Shown piece by piece: positions 22,501-35,090 of a stretch of 64,000 bases of DNA. The notes beneath the pieces were generated by a model that saw nothing but the letters and a program-made list of their open reading frames with translations, was not told where the DNA came from and did no database searches. Both the position numbers and the translations under genes were made by a program. Position 1 is the first letter of the stretch, and each line of letters opens with the position of its first letter. The DNA lies in contig JAMWFC010000082.1 of NCBI GenBank assembly GCA_027475525.1, positions 2,356,001-2,420,000 on the forward strand, given 5' to 3'. The DNA is from Macrolepiota albuminosa (Eukaryota > Basidiomycota > Agaricomycetes > Agaricales > Agaricaceae).

Positions 22501-23919
22501 CAAATCCTCATCCTCTGCGAGAATGGACGATTGGTGATCTACATATGTGTCTTCGATGTCCTCAGTTTTGATTACCAACTCGGTCAGACTGGCATCCATA
22601 TTCCCTTCTCCACTGGCTGCATTTGTAATTCCATCGGTGCTATTGAGTGGGAAAAGAGGGGACGTTCCATTCTCTTCCTCTTCTTCCTCATCCTGGAGCC
22701 GTACACGAAGTTCTAGGAAGAAAACTCGTTAACAAACGTTGATTACACACTAACATCTATTCATTCACCTTTGGAGAGCACCAGCCTGCCATGTACAGGC
22801 TCAGGCTCGGTTTTCTGGGTCAGGTTGGAGTTGAATCTGACCCTGGAAATAGCAGTCGGCGACCCATTGCGCTTATTAATGACTACCTCGACTGCAGGCA
22901 ACTTGGAAGCGAACGAATTCCTCTCCTCCTTGTCATCGAGCTTGTCATTCAGATGTTGACGGCGCATCTTTGTGGAAGGTGGTGTGGCAGGCAACTTTGT
23001 TTCGAGCGGCCATGAGCTAGTCTGGGTCTGGGAGTGTGATTTGGGAGGCGTGGTCTTTGGCTTGGTTTTGGAAGAGGAGAGGCGCCTGAGATCGAGGTAC
23101 TTCGATGGGGAACTTGAAGACGTGGAAGTTCCTAGGCTCGCGAGGATCTTTGGAGTAGGAAGGGGTGCGGGTCTCAAGCGAGCGGGTCTAGATCTTGGAG
23201 GCGGTGGAATTTCGTCTTTGGTGAGGTCGATTATTTCGGTCACTTGCGTTGTATGTCGTCGTCTCAAGCGCTTTCGAGGTCGAGGATTCTCATCATCGTC
23301 GGAGGAAATTACAATAATTTCTTCAGGCTCTGATTTGACCGTGTGAGAATAATATTAGATCAAGAGGATACGGATACGCACTTGGTGGAGGTTTGGGGGG
23401 TGCTTTCGACCTTTTCTTGATGTGAGATGGTTTGGGAGAAGCTGTGTACGGAGGAAACATTAGAGCTTGTATTGATGAAAAGTCTACATACATTGAGCAC
23501 TGGTAGAATAGCGGAGTTTCTGATGTTGCGTTTCAGCAACCCATTGCGAAAGACCACTGGTCGACGATAGCGGACGGTCCTCGCCAGGGCCTTCCTTTGA
23601 TTTCAGAAAACCAGTCTTGGACCTTGTCCGGTGTGTGTCGGCTGTAGACTGACACGTGCCAGGGCTTGGGTCTCTGTAGTAAGTAGAGTGTACTTTAGCT
23701 GGGGATGCGGCTTGGATCTTTGAGACCGAGCGTGTCGCGGGCCGTGTGGGCGTATCGAGGGCTACCCTGGATGTCGCTAGTAAGAGAGATGAGATAAGAA
23801 GCTAGATCAGGTAATTGGTAGATAATGTCTGTAGGCTACGCACTGGCAGTATTCGTTTTGTGCTTCTTGCTCGACGTATTTGGAGCTTGGGTCGCCTTGC
23901 GCTTGCGGCTGTCGTCCAT
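19501..23919 (-). CDS. Large acidic, low-complexity nuclear protein with tandem SUMO-interaction-like motifs
   Basis: No family is recognised. The likely start is ATG at 23919 (MDDSRKRKATQ..SSKKHKT), a basic nuclear-localisation-like tail, followed by several short exons and then a very long exon. Residues encoded near 23306-23323 read EEIIVISSDDDE and near 23216-23243 read TEIIDLTKDE. Both are classical SUMO-interacting motifs: a hydrophobic core next to acidic residues. Two sumoylation consensus sites, VIKTE (near 22570) and VVKEE (near 22490), follow. The rest, over 1,000 residues, is Glu/Asp/Ser/Pro/Val-rich without predicted folds, ending LSLELSYPDFDIAR and TGA at 19501. Two 77-bp duplications (20467, 20885) break the frame; the second also needs one base. 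A scaffold or chromatin role is an inference from the motifs only. Confidence 0.7.
20467..20620. repeat. 77-bp perfect tandem duplication 5
   Basis: Units 20467-20543 and 20544-20620 in the SIM-motif gene. Collapse joins GPAAVQLD to RVDGGIVYSP exactly. Confidence 0.95.
20885..21039. repeat. 77-bp perfect tandem duplication 6
   Basis: Units starting 20885/20886 and 20962/20963 in the SIM-motif gene. Collapse leaves the frame one base short next to KPSDDEDIGAG. Confidence 0.95.
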
Positions 23920-24842
23920 GAGAGAGAATGAATTCTGGACCGCCACGCCCAACACGTTTTGAAGGACCCGCCTATCACCGTATTCCAAATTTAGCCAACA
24001 ATATCCTCGGCTATCATTTGAGCCCACAAATAAGACTCATAATATAAGCGGCATCTAGCTAGGCAACGAGGATGACCTACTGGGTCTCTGCCGACCGATA
24101 GCTGCCTGCGGCCGCATCAACGCCCGATTGCGTTCATTCCAAACACTCGATTTCTGCAAGATTGAACAGAACCAGTAAATTACTGATTACCCGCGGTTGG
24201 CTTACCTCGGTCTATCGGTGGAAATTGTGGATGGCCAAAAAGCATAGAACCATTTTCAAACAATTGTAAAATCGGACTCCTATCAAAAGTAGAAGATCCT
24301 TCATCTCGCGGCCAAAAAGCATAGAACCATTTTCAAACAATTGTAAAATCGGACTCCTATCAAAAGTAGAAGATCCTTCATCTCGCACATCATAATTACC
24401 CTGGGGTTGCGGTTCGCAAGTGCCTCGGGGCCATCGTACCGTTTTTTTCGTTTAAATCAGGTCACAGCTCCATTGTTGAATCCATCCTCTCAGAAGATGG
24501 CACTCCAAATCATTATATTCCGGCGAGACTGTATCAAGGACTCGGAGAAAACCGAGACATCAAGACACTTTTGTGGAATCAAGACTTGAACATTTTTTAT
24601 TACATGTTGTTTGGAGCAGTATCTAATAGTATTACCGCGTCGCTTAATTGTCGACCTCGTGGGCGATGCTGGATATACATAGGAAATAAAGAGGACATCG
24701 AGGACCGGATGTGTCGGGCCGTGGCTCGAGCAAGGGTGGATTCCTTCCATCAGACTAAGTATGATGGCCTTGTACAAAACCATGGCGTCCTCTCCTATAC
24801 CACATCGTATGCTCTTTCCTTTTTTGTTGAGAGCGCTGCCTC
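23920..24842. other. Divergent intergenic region between the SIM-motif gene and DUG2
   Basis: It holds both 5' flanks and the 77-bp duplication at 24233. Frames such as 24571-24858 plus have no recognisable family. An upstream DUG2 exon here cannot be excluded. Confidence 0.4.
24233..24386. repeat. 77-bp perfect tandem duplication 7
   Basis: Units 24233-24309 and 24310-24386, in the intergenic region upstream of DUG2. Confidence 0.95.
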
Positions 24843-27800
24843 ATGCCTTGCCATGTAGCCTCTCTCAGCCGCCACCTCCAGAACGAAGAGGCCTTTCCCC
24901 CACTTCTTCATCAGCTCCATGAGCTCAGGAGTTCTGTCCTCAGTCTTGCGTCTAATTCCGAGTATATTTTTTCTGGCAGCCAGAACGAGGACATATCTGT
25001 GCGTGGTGTCATCCTGTATCGTATTCGAATCATGGACGTCTATCAGGTTCTGGCAGCCAGAACGAGGACATATCTGTGCGTGGTGTCATCCTGTATCGTA
25101 TTCGAATCATGGACGTCTATCAGGTTGGGAGAAGCAGATATTTACCCTAAAAAGCACACTTCGCGGGCACACCAGGAGTGTTTTGGCTTTAGAGCTAGCG
25201 AAAGAAAAAGATTGGCTGTTTAGCTCGTCGAGTGAGTGCCACGCGTCTGTGTCCTCATTCCCATTGACGCGTTGCAGGGGATAGTACTGTGCGGGTGCGC
25301 TTCTTCCCATGTTGTCGATGGTCTCCTTCTCAATCTACAAACAGATCTGGCACACGACCAATCTCACTCCGCTCTACGTCCTCTCGCCCTACCTCGAAAC
25401 CTGCGCAGGCGACCTTTTTTCCCTCTCCTGGTGTCCCTCCCTCCAAACTATATACATAGGCTGCCAGGACACCTCTCTCCAATGGTACGATTTTACCGAT
25501 CTCATCTCATCTACCTGTAATCCTTCCCTCCCCTCACTGGACTCTGTCTCCTCTATCTCCTCTTCCTCCTGCACCGATCTCACCTCCGTCTCTCACACCG
25601 GCACCTCAACCCCCTCCCCCTCCACCAGAAAAGTCCACAAATTTTTCGACAGCTACCCACAATACGTACGCAAGCCTGCCGACATATTTGCTAAAAATCC
25701 AAGCACGAACGGAAGGCAAGGGTCGAGCAGCCCGCCTGAGGGAGAGTGCCTACCAGCGGGACATGGGTTACTTAACGTGTCGGCGACGAACGTGATTGAT
25801 TCAGCGCATTATGGATATATCTATTGCATGGCACTCTTGCATCACGATGGGAAAGAGAAGGATAGTGATGATGGGAGCGTACAACTTGCAACGGGGAGTG
25901 GAGACGAGACTGTCAAGGTACGTTTGCCTAGGTTGATTCCACTTGATGGATGTAAATCTTGCATGGTGCAGCTGTGGGATTGTACACCCGACGGCCCCGT
26001 CCTCGTCCACAATTTTGAGTGCTGGCAAGGCGCAGTGCTGGCGCTCGTAGCACATAATGAGACGATATATGCGGGATGTCAGGATGGCCATGTCAAGGTC
26101 TTGGATTTAGAGACTAAGACGCTCGTTCGAACTATCATAGTTCAAGAGGTACACGTTCTCAAATGCCATCTTCCTTTCTTGATTAAATACTGCATAAGGG
26201 CGTCGACATCCTCTCAATGTCGATGATGGGTTCCGATTTATACACCTGTTCCGCAGATGGCTGGATCAAAGTAAGCTGACACGTCCCTCTCAGAATCCGT
26301 GTCCACCACATTACAAATACTTATACCTTTCCCCATAGTGCTGGTCCGCTTCCTTTGACTGCACCGCCTCCTGGAAGGGTCATGACGGCATCGTCCTCTC
26401 CTCCTTTCTCTACCTCAAAAACTCCAATTCCGGCTGTCTCGTCACAGGTGGCAATGACAATTACATCAAAGTGTGGGAAGTAGACCCTCCAAAACGGCGT
26501 AAAGAAGATAGAAGGATACTTCCTACGAATGAAAGTTTCACTGGTTTGTATCTGTCTTGTATCCAATATTTGAATGCTGAGTTTGCAGATACGATGACGT
26601 ACGCGCTATCCAAGTTCATCTCGATACCCAGCGTCAGCAGTATACCCTCCCGTACCGAAGATTGCAGACAAGCCGCAATATGGCTAAAGAAATGCCTCAA
26701 TCAGCTCGGAGCGCAGACATCTCTAGTTGGTCTCTCCTGCTATAATTGACTGGTGCTCATGGTAGTCATGCAGCTCCCGACAGGCGAAGGCAAGAATCCT
26801 CTCGTCCTCGGCACCTTCAACGGCACCAAAAATGACAAACCGAAACCTCGTGTCCTTTTCTACGGGTTCGTAATTCCCCCTACGTCCTTTCCGTTTTATT
26901 CACACCCTGTAGGCATTATGACGTTATCCCCGCCCCCGAAGAAGGCTGGTCTTCGGACCCGTTCACCTTGACGGGACGTAATGGGTACCTCTACGGGCGC
27001 GGCGTGACAGACGACAAAGGCCCCATTATTGCAATCGCATGCGCCGCGGCAGACCTGCTTTCTCGTCGGGCGTTGGGGTGCGATCTGGTGTTCTTAATTG
27101 AGGGAGAGGAGGAGTGCGGGAGTATAGGGTTTAGAGAGACGGTAGGGAGGTATAATGCGATCTGGTGTTCTTAATTGAGGGAGAGGAGGAGTGCGGGAGT
27201 ATAGGGTTTAGAGAGACGGTAGGGAGGTATAAGTGCGTGGTTCTCTTTCTCGTTTTCTATATCTCTTCGAAGTATGGCTGATATGTTCTCTATGTATTAA
27301 GGACGCGATTGGGGATATTGATGCGATTTTGGTGAGCAACTCGACATGGATTGGAGAAGATAAGCCATGCATTACGTATGGTTTGAGAGGAGTTGTACAT
27401 TGTGGACTGGAGGCATGCATTTTTCTCTATGTTCCCTTGACATCTGCTTACGTCAGGGTCGGACACCAAGATATCCAGCAAGCTTCCGGACCTTCATTCA
27501 GGAGTCGAGGGTGGCGCTGTTGTAGAGCCGATGTTCGATATGTACGTTCTCAAAACTCTCCCATCGCACTTGAGAGGTTTACGTAATTATAGGGTACGAT
27601 TGCTTGCGTCTCTAACAGATGGTCAGCGGAGGGTTCAGATTCCTGGATTCTGTATGGTTTCTATGTCTATGTCTGACTACAAATAACATTGCACTTACGA
27701 TCTATACTAGATGATCATGTACGACCGCAGACAGAGGAAGAATCTATGTCTGACTACAAATAACATTGCACTTACGATCTATACTAGATGATCATGTACG

Positions 27801-28607
27801 ACCGCAGACAGAGGAAGAAAGGAACTGTACAAACTCTTGTCGGACGTGACTCAACGGCCTGCAACGTCACTATCCTCTCGGTGGCGGGAACCCTCTCTTA
27901 CGCTGCACACGATTGAAGTATCAGGCCCTAAAAGTACGCGTACTTGCTATCCTTCAGGTATCCGGTTGAGAATCGAGAACTCTCACAGATGCCACCATCA
28001 TTCCGGGGCTCGTCAAGTCTCAAGTCTCTGTTCGTATCGTCCCTGACCAAGCCCTAGACACGATCACCCAGGCGTTGATCAACCATCTGGAGTCTTCATT
28101 CAAGACACTACAATCGCCCAATAACCTCAAGGTCTTCCTTCATTCTGATCCTGCATGACTTGGATCGTCGCTAACTGCGTCATCGTAGGTCAAGGTCGAG
28201 CACAATGCGGACTGGTGGCTCGGCAACCTCGACGATCATTGGTTTAAATCGCTCGAAAGTGCAGTACAGGATGTGTGGGGTGTTGCTCCTCTGCGCATTC
28301 GAGAAGGAGGAGTGAGTGTTTGAAAATACGTTTGATGCAGTGATTGAAGATTATCTAGTCCATACCATCTGTGCCCTACCTCGAAAAGGAATTTCGTTGT
28401 CACGCACTCCATCTACCGATGGGCCAGAGCTCAGTGGGTTTTGAGTTCCGTTCCACCTCCCTGCTGCTGACTAAGCCGGTCCACGCATAGGATCAAGCCC
28501 ACTTGCCCAACGAACGCATTTCACTTAAGAATTTGCACAAGGGTAAGGCTGTTGTTGAGAAGTTTCTGCTCAATATCGCGGAAAAATGTATACCGAATGC
28601 GCGCTGA
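24843..28607 (+). CDS. DUG2: DUG2-type glutathione degradosome subunit (WD40 plus M20 peptidase domain)
   Basis: The N-terminal part is a WD40 propeller: SVLSLASNSEYIFSGSQNED, TLRGHTRSVLALELAKEKDW, DSTVRIWHTTNLTPLYVLSP, GDETVKLWDCTPDGPV and GNDNYIKVWEVDPPKRR. After it comes a metallopeptidase M20 domain: MTYALSKFISIPSVSS, LFYGHYDVIPAPEEGW (metal His/Asp), YGRGVTDDKGPIIA, DLVFLIEGEEECGS (Glu pair), LPDLHSGVEGGAVVEPMFDM and SSDQAHLPNERISLKNL (metal His near the C-terminus), ending KCIPNAR with TGA at 28605-28607. With Dug3 it hydrolyses the gamma-glutamyl bond of glutathione in the cytosol. ATG 24843 is the best available start but is uncertain. One intron seems to use a GC donor (after GLE near 27410). 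Three 77-bp duplications (24971, 27079, 27666) fragment the frame. Confidence 0.88.
24971..25124. repeat. 77-bp perfect tandem duplication 8
   Basis: Units 24971-25047 and 25048-25124 across a DUG2 exon and intron. With one added base the next exon starts VWEKQIFTLK, a WD40 strand. Confidence 0.95.
27079..27232. repeat. 77-bp perfect tandem duplication 9
   Basis: Units 27079-27155 and 27156-27232 in the M20 part of DUG2. It ends at a donor site, so exact and one-base-short readings both work. Confidence 0.95.
27666..27819. repeat. 77-bp perfect tandem duplication 10
   Basis: Units 27666-27742 and 27743-27819 over an intron and exon of DUG2. One extra base is needed between PQTEEE and ELYKLLSDVTQ. 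Confidence 0.95.
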
Positions 28608-29362
28608 CTTCGAGGCTTTTTGATGTTCCCTTGCTTTGCCTCGTTAGACACATACATTTCATGCCATCCACCTCTCAGCATTCAAGTTAACATACTTTGC
28701 TTTCATAATTCTGACTAGAGTTGTAATCTGATTAGTAATTCGATAGAATCAAGTGCTACATTATGCTTCAGCTAAATCGTGTACAACGACGTCTGTTCCT
28801 ATGACACCAACACTAAAAATCTCTCGTGTTGTTGTAATATCGATAGGCACTTAACCGCAATCCGTGAAGTATTTCCTATGACACCAACACTAAAAATCTC
28901 TCGTGTTGTTGTAATATCGATAGGCACTTAACCGCAATCCGTGAAGTATAGCTGGTTAGACGTGAGATGACTTTCAAAACAATGCTGCCAGGAAGGAAAC
29001 GTTCATGTCTCTGTGCCGTTTACTTCACCTTGAGCCAGTGCTGCCTGACACGACCTATGACTGCCTACCGTTTGATCAGCTCGCCACCTCTTTCGACGTA
29101 GCGGGGCAACGACTGTCACCTTTCCGCCATACCTATCAATCTTTATGTGTCGGCAGAAGCAGGTTGTGACGAAAAGCGCAATGGCGCCCGTCCTGTTTTG
29201 GTGAATGGTCAGATATCCCTTCTACGTAGAACAGAGAGGGTATTAACAGCGGGATAGAAATCGAGACCCAAAGACGATAGGAGTGTGCCCACACTGCAGT
29301 TTCAAAACTAGAGGTCAATTATTGTATTATTGATATTAACGAAGATGTCTTCTGAGACGAGA
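28608..29362. other. Intergenic region between convergent DUG2 and phytochrome 3' ends
   Basis: It contains the 77-bp duplication at 28796 and nothing else that I can identify. Confidence 0.45.
28796..28949. repeat. 77-bp perfect tandem duplication 11
   Basis: Units 28796-28872 and 28873-28949, between DUG2 and phytochrome. Confidence 0.95.
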
Positions 29363-32300
29363 TCACTTTTTTAACCAGCCTCCCTCTTCCCAGCAGTATC
29401 CGGCTCGATACACGTCACGAGTTCTCTGATCGGCGTCGGTCACACCTTTTAAGATCGCCCTGAGGCGGCGAAAGTCGATGGGTTTCAGAATCCAGCCATC
29501 CATACCAACTTGGACAAGCTCGTTATGTTGCTTCTCAGCAAGAGAAGCAGACACGGCAAATATAGGTATTCGACCATTAAGTCGATGAGCGGGCCTCACC
29601 AAAGGAGAAGGGGAAGTGCGCTCCAATTCACGTATTTTCTGTGTTGCTTCAAATCCGTTGAGAATGGGCATCCTAGAATCTCATCAACTTCTCCGAACAT
29701 CGCAATCAGAAAATTCACCAACTGTAGATCCATCAATACAACGTCGAATCCGCGATCAGAATGAATTTTATCAAGTCCTTCTTGTCCATTGGTGGTATTG
29801 ACAACAGTGTGGTGGTCCAGTGTCAGTCGTTTAGCTAGAATTAAACGATTGACATCATTGTCCTAAAATGGTAGAACGTCAAAGATTGTGTTGTCATTAC
29901 TAAGATGTAGATACCTCAACGATGAGTATTCTCAAATAGGGGTGTTCGTCCGTTGTATCTTCTCGAGGGGGTGAAGGAACGATAGGTAGCTGTGCCTGAC
30001 ATCGCCGTGCCATCGTCTGTACCTCCGCCGCGAAGGTGTCGACCTTGACTGCTTTGATAGGTGGTTCACTTTCCCCGTTCTCGATCCTCTTCTGAGAAAA
30101 AGGCGCAGACCTTCCGGAACCAACCATGGCTTCAACAAAGCTGTCGACATCGTCAAAATTTCCATTAGATCTCCGACGAGGATGGATGAATCTTGCGATG
30201 GTGGAAACTCCAGATCCGACAGGGGAGGACGATAATGGTGGGAAAACTGTGTCGGAAGGGAGTGCAAGTGGTATGAGGAAGGAAAATCGACTACCCAATC
30301 CCGCCTTCGAATCCACCCGAAGTTGACCGTCGAGCTGCTCAACAATTCTTGCGACCACCGCGAGACCAAGGCCTGACGGATTATCACATGGAGTATAGAT
30401 TCGAAAACAATTGAACGCACCAAGCCCAGTATTCCCCGATGTCTTCGGTTCTAGAGTACCAACCTTTTCGAGATCTCGAAAGATTCCCTCTAGCTTTTCC
30501 GTAGACATTCCGATGCCGGTGTCCGCAATCGCAATATCGACGAGAGTTTGATGTAAAGGACGTACATCTTCCGCCTCGTCAGATACCATACAGCTTACAA
30601 TAATAGTGCCCTCCGACGTGTATTTCACTGCAATACTGTTTAAACACGAGACCGGGGAATTCACGGTAGACGCACAAGCGTTAGCAGTCAGGTTTTGCAC
30701 AACAGTTTGAATTTTTGTTGCATCTCCGACAACAGTACTCGGACTGTCTTCTAGCTCGAGGCGGAATTCAAGGTCCCGTCGTTTTGCTTCCTTCCTATAC
30801 AGAAGGGTCGCTTTATCAATGGTCTCCCGTAGATCAAATGGTTCGTAAGAAGACGTTTGCCGTCCGCTCTCTAATCGTGTCAAATCCTGGTGGGGGCGAT
30901 CAATGAAGGTTTCACAATGAAGGTTTCAGAAACGCGAAAAGCATACCAATAGATCATTTATAGTAAATAGTAGACTCTTTAGCATGCGACGGTCAGAAAG
31001 GGGCGTACTATTTATACGAGTCACCTACCTTAGAAGCTGCGTAGGAACGGCTCAAGTTCTCTCGAGCATCGGAATCCAATGGACCATCGAGCGCCATCTC
31101 AAGATAGCTAGCGAAAAAATCAGAAGAATGCGGAGATGCACGGCATCGGAATCCAATGGACCATCGAGCGCCATCTCAAGATAGCTAGCGAAAAAATCAG
31201 AAGAATGCGGAGATGCACGGTAAGAGACAAACTCACTTGATAATGTGGTTGAGAGGTGTTCGGACTGGTATTTGATTGCTAAGTTTAGAACTCTTGAATA
31301 CGACAATGGGAACGTGTACCTTCATGACTGGCATTTGACAGCAAGATCTCTGTCAACCTTGTTGTCTGCAAGGCATTCTCTTTCTGCCTCCAAACTTCAA
31401 TGAACTAATGATGCACTTAGTGGCATAAGAGAACCAGGACATTCTACACCTACTTTCCCGTAAACCAATGCTAGAACACCTGCAGTTTCCAATTGCTCGT
31501 CTGTCCATGGACGGCTTCGCCCATTGACAATTTCTGACCAAGTTTTGAACGATTTCCTAGGTTCTAATGAACATCCGTGCTCATTTCCTTCTTTGTAAGG
31601 TTTTCCAGCCCATCTGACTTCTCGCAATTGACCTCGACGAAGGAAGGCAATAAAATCCGTTCCCTGACTCGATAGAGGTACGAGGAGTAAACCAGCAATG
31701 ACTTGAAGACCTGCACAAGATGGTCAAAAGCCGGGCGAATGAGCGAAGAACTAAGAGACTCAGTACCCGTTGTAAGCTTGAGATCGGGAAAATCCTGTGA
31801 CACGGTCTGTGATACTTGCATGGTGCTGAAACATCACTATTGGAATGGCAATTGTTATCAAAGAAATGTGCGTACTTGAATTTTTTCAGCCGGAGATACT
31901 CCGCCATGATCAAAGTCTCTTGACCTTGATGACTGTCGCCAATTATTTTTGCACCCCCTCCGATGACCAAAATTCCAGAGTCTGCATCAAACAGGCCCAG
32001 AAGATCGTCAGTATTGCTGACAATGTATCCCGTCTGGGGATAAAGTCAAATCAATGGGCCGGATCATGGAATGAGGAAAGTACTGACCGAATGCCGGGTG
32101 GACACCATACTATTGACCTTTTTCCACATAAGAAGAAACCGAAATATAGCGTGAAACCACCTTACCAGTTTTCGTGCGTGCAAACGCTGTGCGTAGCTGA
32201 TTCGTTCTATGTTCCTTGATATTGATTGGCTGAGCAATCTGAGCATCTGCCTGACAGGAAACGAAACACGCATCCCATGAGGGCCGTATGAATGACATGT

Positions 32301-34822
32301 TATGAGCCCCCAAAGAGAACCAAAGGCTAGAATTGACTGTGATATACCACAGTCACCCACAGGCGAACTCACGAGATCTGAGAAAAAACTCACGATCGAC
32401 ATGGATGCTCGCACTCCCATGTTGGCGAGATCTGAAGGTACATATGTTAATACTTACAAGATTGAGAAACCATCATCGTACATTTAATATGAATAGGGCT
32501 CATGGCACGAAGATAACAATGTGACATGTTCTAAAGCCGTAGTCAAGCGAACTCAAGATAAGAATTCTAGTCATTACTCACTAAAGGAGTATGGAGATCT
32601 TCCTTGCCTTTAACGACAAGACGGGCGGTAATCTGCGATCGATTATAGAGAATACGGACTTTATCTGTTAACAGAGGTGGGGCTCAGTCCTAGCTAAGTA
32701 ATGCAAGACTTACTGATGGCATATAGGGCTCTCGCCTGACACAGATTCAGTCTCTGACATTGACATATCATACGCAGCTTACCTGGGCAGGAATGTCCGA
32801 CGCTGGAAAATGCAAGCCTTTATACAGGTCTCTCGTCTGTGTCCAATCAACCAACTCAGCTACAACCTGGCCATTCCATGACTCATCAAATTGATACACC
32901 ATCACCCGATGAAACTGAGTCAAATCCTTGATGATACCCACTACGACTTTCAGAAAGAGTTCCAATGAATTTACGGCCCCCAATTGTTCGTTGATTTGGC
33001 TGAGCACTGCGAACCCACTACGACTTTCAGAAAGAGTTCCAATGAATTTACGGCCCCCAATTGTTCGTTGATTTGGCTGAGCACTGCGAATATATCCATC
33101 ATGCCGAAGCTAAATTGCTTGCTTCCCGTTGATTCATGATGCTGCTGAGGTCTTCGAATCCGTTTGGGCTGGAGGCAGGCGCGATTGTCACCTTTCGTAA
33201 TCGTTCAAGAGCTGGGATGGACTGGGAGTGTATCGTCGTGCTCTCCTGAATGTCCTCTGGTGGTGGAAACCATGCGTCATCCCCTTCCAACCCATTCTCA
33301 TTGGGTTCCGGCAGCGCGTTGTCTTCTGTAATAACTCTGGTATCAACAGAACGAAATGGACTCGAACCAGGTGACAATGATAACTCTTCTCCTTGTAGAG
33401 ATGGATAGAGCGGATTGAATGGATCCATTTCCAATTCAAACTCCATTATGATCAGATCAGACATTGGAGATAAGGGGTCGTTGGTGAGTGTTGGCCGATG
33501 GATAGCACACCAACAAGTCCAGGAGCGTCGATCCGAGATAGTTCCCGAAGACCCAGTTCCAGGTGCTCCCCACCCTGAGAGAAGGAACACTTGTGGACCA
33601 TTGTCACTCTCACCCTTACTATCATGAGGATCCGGAATGTTCTCCCAAAGTAAACGAGCTTGGGTATCCGGAAGGGTATCCGTGAAGCAGTTGAGCGAGA
33701 ACAGATAACGGGGAGAAAGTCCAAGAAGCACTGTCGAGTTCTGCACAAGGTATGTGGGTGTGGGTGAATGACGCCAGTTAAACAAAGATGAAGAATCAAA
33801 CGTACCTCTGATACTTGTCGAACGATCAGAGTATCTTCCAGGTCTTGCACGGCGATCAATACACCAAATGCCTGAACTGAACCTGGTGTGCAGATGGGCT
33901 ATACATATGTAAATGATAGTGTTGGACGAGTGCTCAAAGGGCACACCTCATCTTCACACCTCTGCAAAACATCATCACGACAAACAATAACATGATTCCC
34001 ATTCCCATCTTCTCTGTGTTCAAAACGGGAACTAACGTGTTCTTCCAGTTCAGACGTAGCGCCGCCGCCGATATACTCCGAGTTCTTGACAGATCCAGAG
34101 GATGACGATGCTTCATTAGATGTCGGCAACAGAGATGGCGAGTGAGGTAGACTAGTGTTTACAGAAAGGGGTATAGGCACTGGTGGGAGGCACACAAAAT
34201 CAGTAGGATTCAGTGGAGGAACCTTTTCCGTCGAAATTTCCAGGAAACCAGAGTTCGACGGTTCAATCGCTTCAAAATTGGAGCTGTGAGTCTCTTCATG
34301 ATGGAAAGGCAGCTCTGTAGAATGAGGAACCAAAGTAAAACTACTCCTAGAATGGTTTGAGAGCCTGCGAGGTGGCACTGGAGAGGTATCGTGGTCCTCG
34401 GCAGAATAGTGACGGAAGTTGGGAGACAAGCTTCGGTTGGAATGATATGACCTAGAACTAATTTTCCGTTCAAGGCTACCATTAGCTACGGGACTTAACT
34501 CGTAATGGTGAGTCGAATGTTGCCTCATATAGTTGTGAGTGTCCCTATCCGACTCTGAGCTCCTAAAACTTGTATCCAGCTCATTGTACGGCAAAGATTC
34601 GTGTGTCGATACAAGTGGGCACGCTTTGGTCAATAAAGCTTTATCGTACGGAAGCTGTGTGCCTGAGACGTCGTCAGAAAGCTGCGACGTCTGATCCTCA
34701 GCGGGTTGAATGTGGCCGGCTAGAAGGGACTTGACCGGATAGACGTAAGATGCAGAAGGCGATCTCTTGAGCGTGACTTGAGTCTTGTACGAGACATCGG
34801 CCAAAGGGCGATGGTCAACCAT
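29363..34822 (-). CDS. Fungal phytochrome: PAS-GAF-PHY sensor, histidine kinase and receiver (hybrid kinase)
   Basis: Domains in order: a long Ser/His/Pro-rich N-terminal region; a PAS segment with VLQRCEDE|PICTPGSVQAFGV, where the Cys codon at 33956-33958 is in the position of the bilin-binding Cys of bacterio/fungal phytochromes; a GAF domain with INEQLGAVNSLELFLKVVVG, TQFHRVMVYQFDESW and DLYKGLHFPASDIPAQ; SLWGLITCHSYGPHGMRVSF; and a PHY part with RKSFKTWSEIVNGRSRPWTD. After splicing the H-box reads ASHEVRTPLNHIINYLEMAL (phospho-His codon at 31324-31326). Then come kinase N and G boxes (IADTGIGMSTEKLEGIFRD, GLGLAVVARIVEQLDG) and a receiver (VVLMDLQMPILNGFEA, Asp codon 29728-29730; ILKPID). 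It is a red/far-red light sensor feeding a phosphorelay. First in-frame ATG is at 34822; the frame is open upstream to 34921. 77-bp duplications occur at 31066 and 32936. Confidence 0.9.
31066..31219. repeat. 77-bp perfect tandem duplication 12
   Basis: Units 31066-31142 and 31143-31219 in phytochrome, across the intron just after the H-box. The exon end DGPLDSDARENLSRS is restored. Confidence 0.95.
32936..33089. repeat. 77-bp perfect tandem duplication 13
   Basis: Units 32936-33012 and 33013-33089 at the start of the phytochrome GAF domain. Collapse gives MMDIFAVLSQINEQLG exactly. Confidence 0.95.
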
Positions 34823-35090
34823 TACAAGTGGATGGGCGAGTCTAAGAGGTTGAATACTATCGCTAAGCTTGTGGAAAGTCTCAGTGGCGTGGTCACGTGA
34901 AGAATGACAACTCAGTTCCACGAGCCTCTAGCTTGCTTGCCTTGAGGGTCTCAACGAGAATACGAAAACATTTGGGTCTCTAGTAAGTTTATAGTCCATA
35001 TATATGTAAGATCTATAGCTGTTGAAATGATCAGAATATCGCTTTCTGAGAAAATACGAAGGCATTGACTTTGCTAGGTGGCGCCACGAA

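Noticed and set aside
31052..31306. Phytochrome that has lost its H-box histidine
   Set aside because: The unspliced frame lacks it, but splicing at 31316/31258 and 31217 yields SHEVRTPLNHIINYLEM, so the histidine is present.
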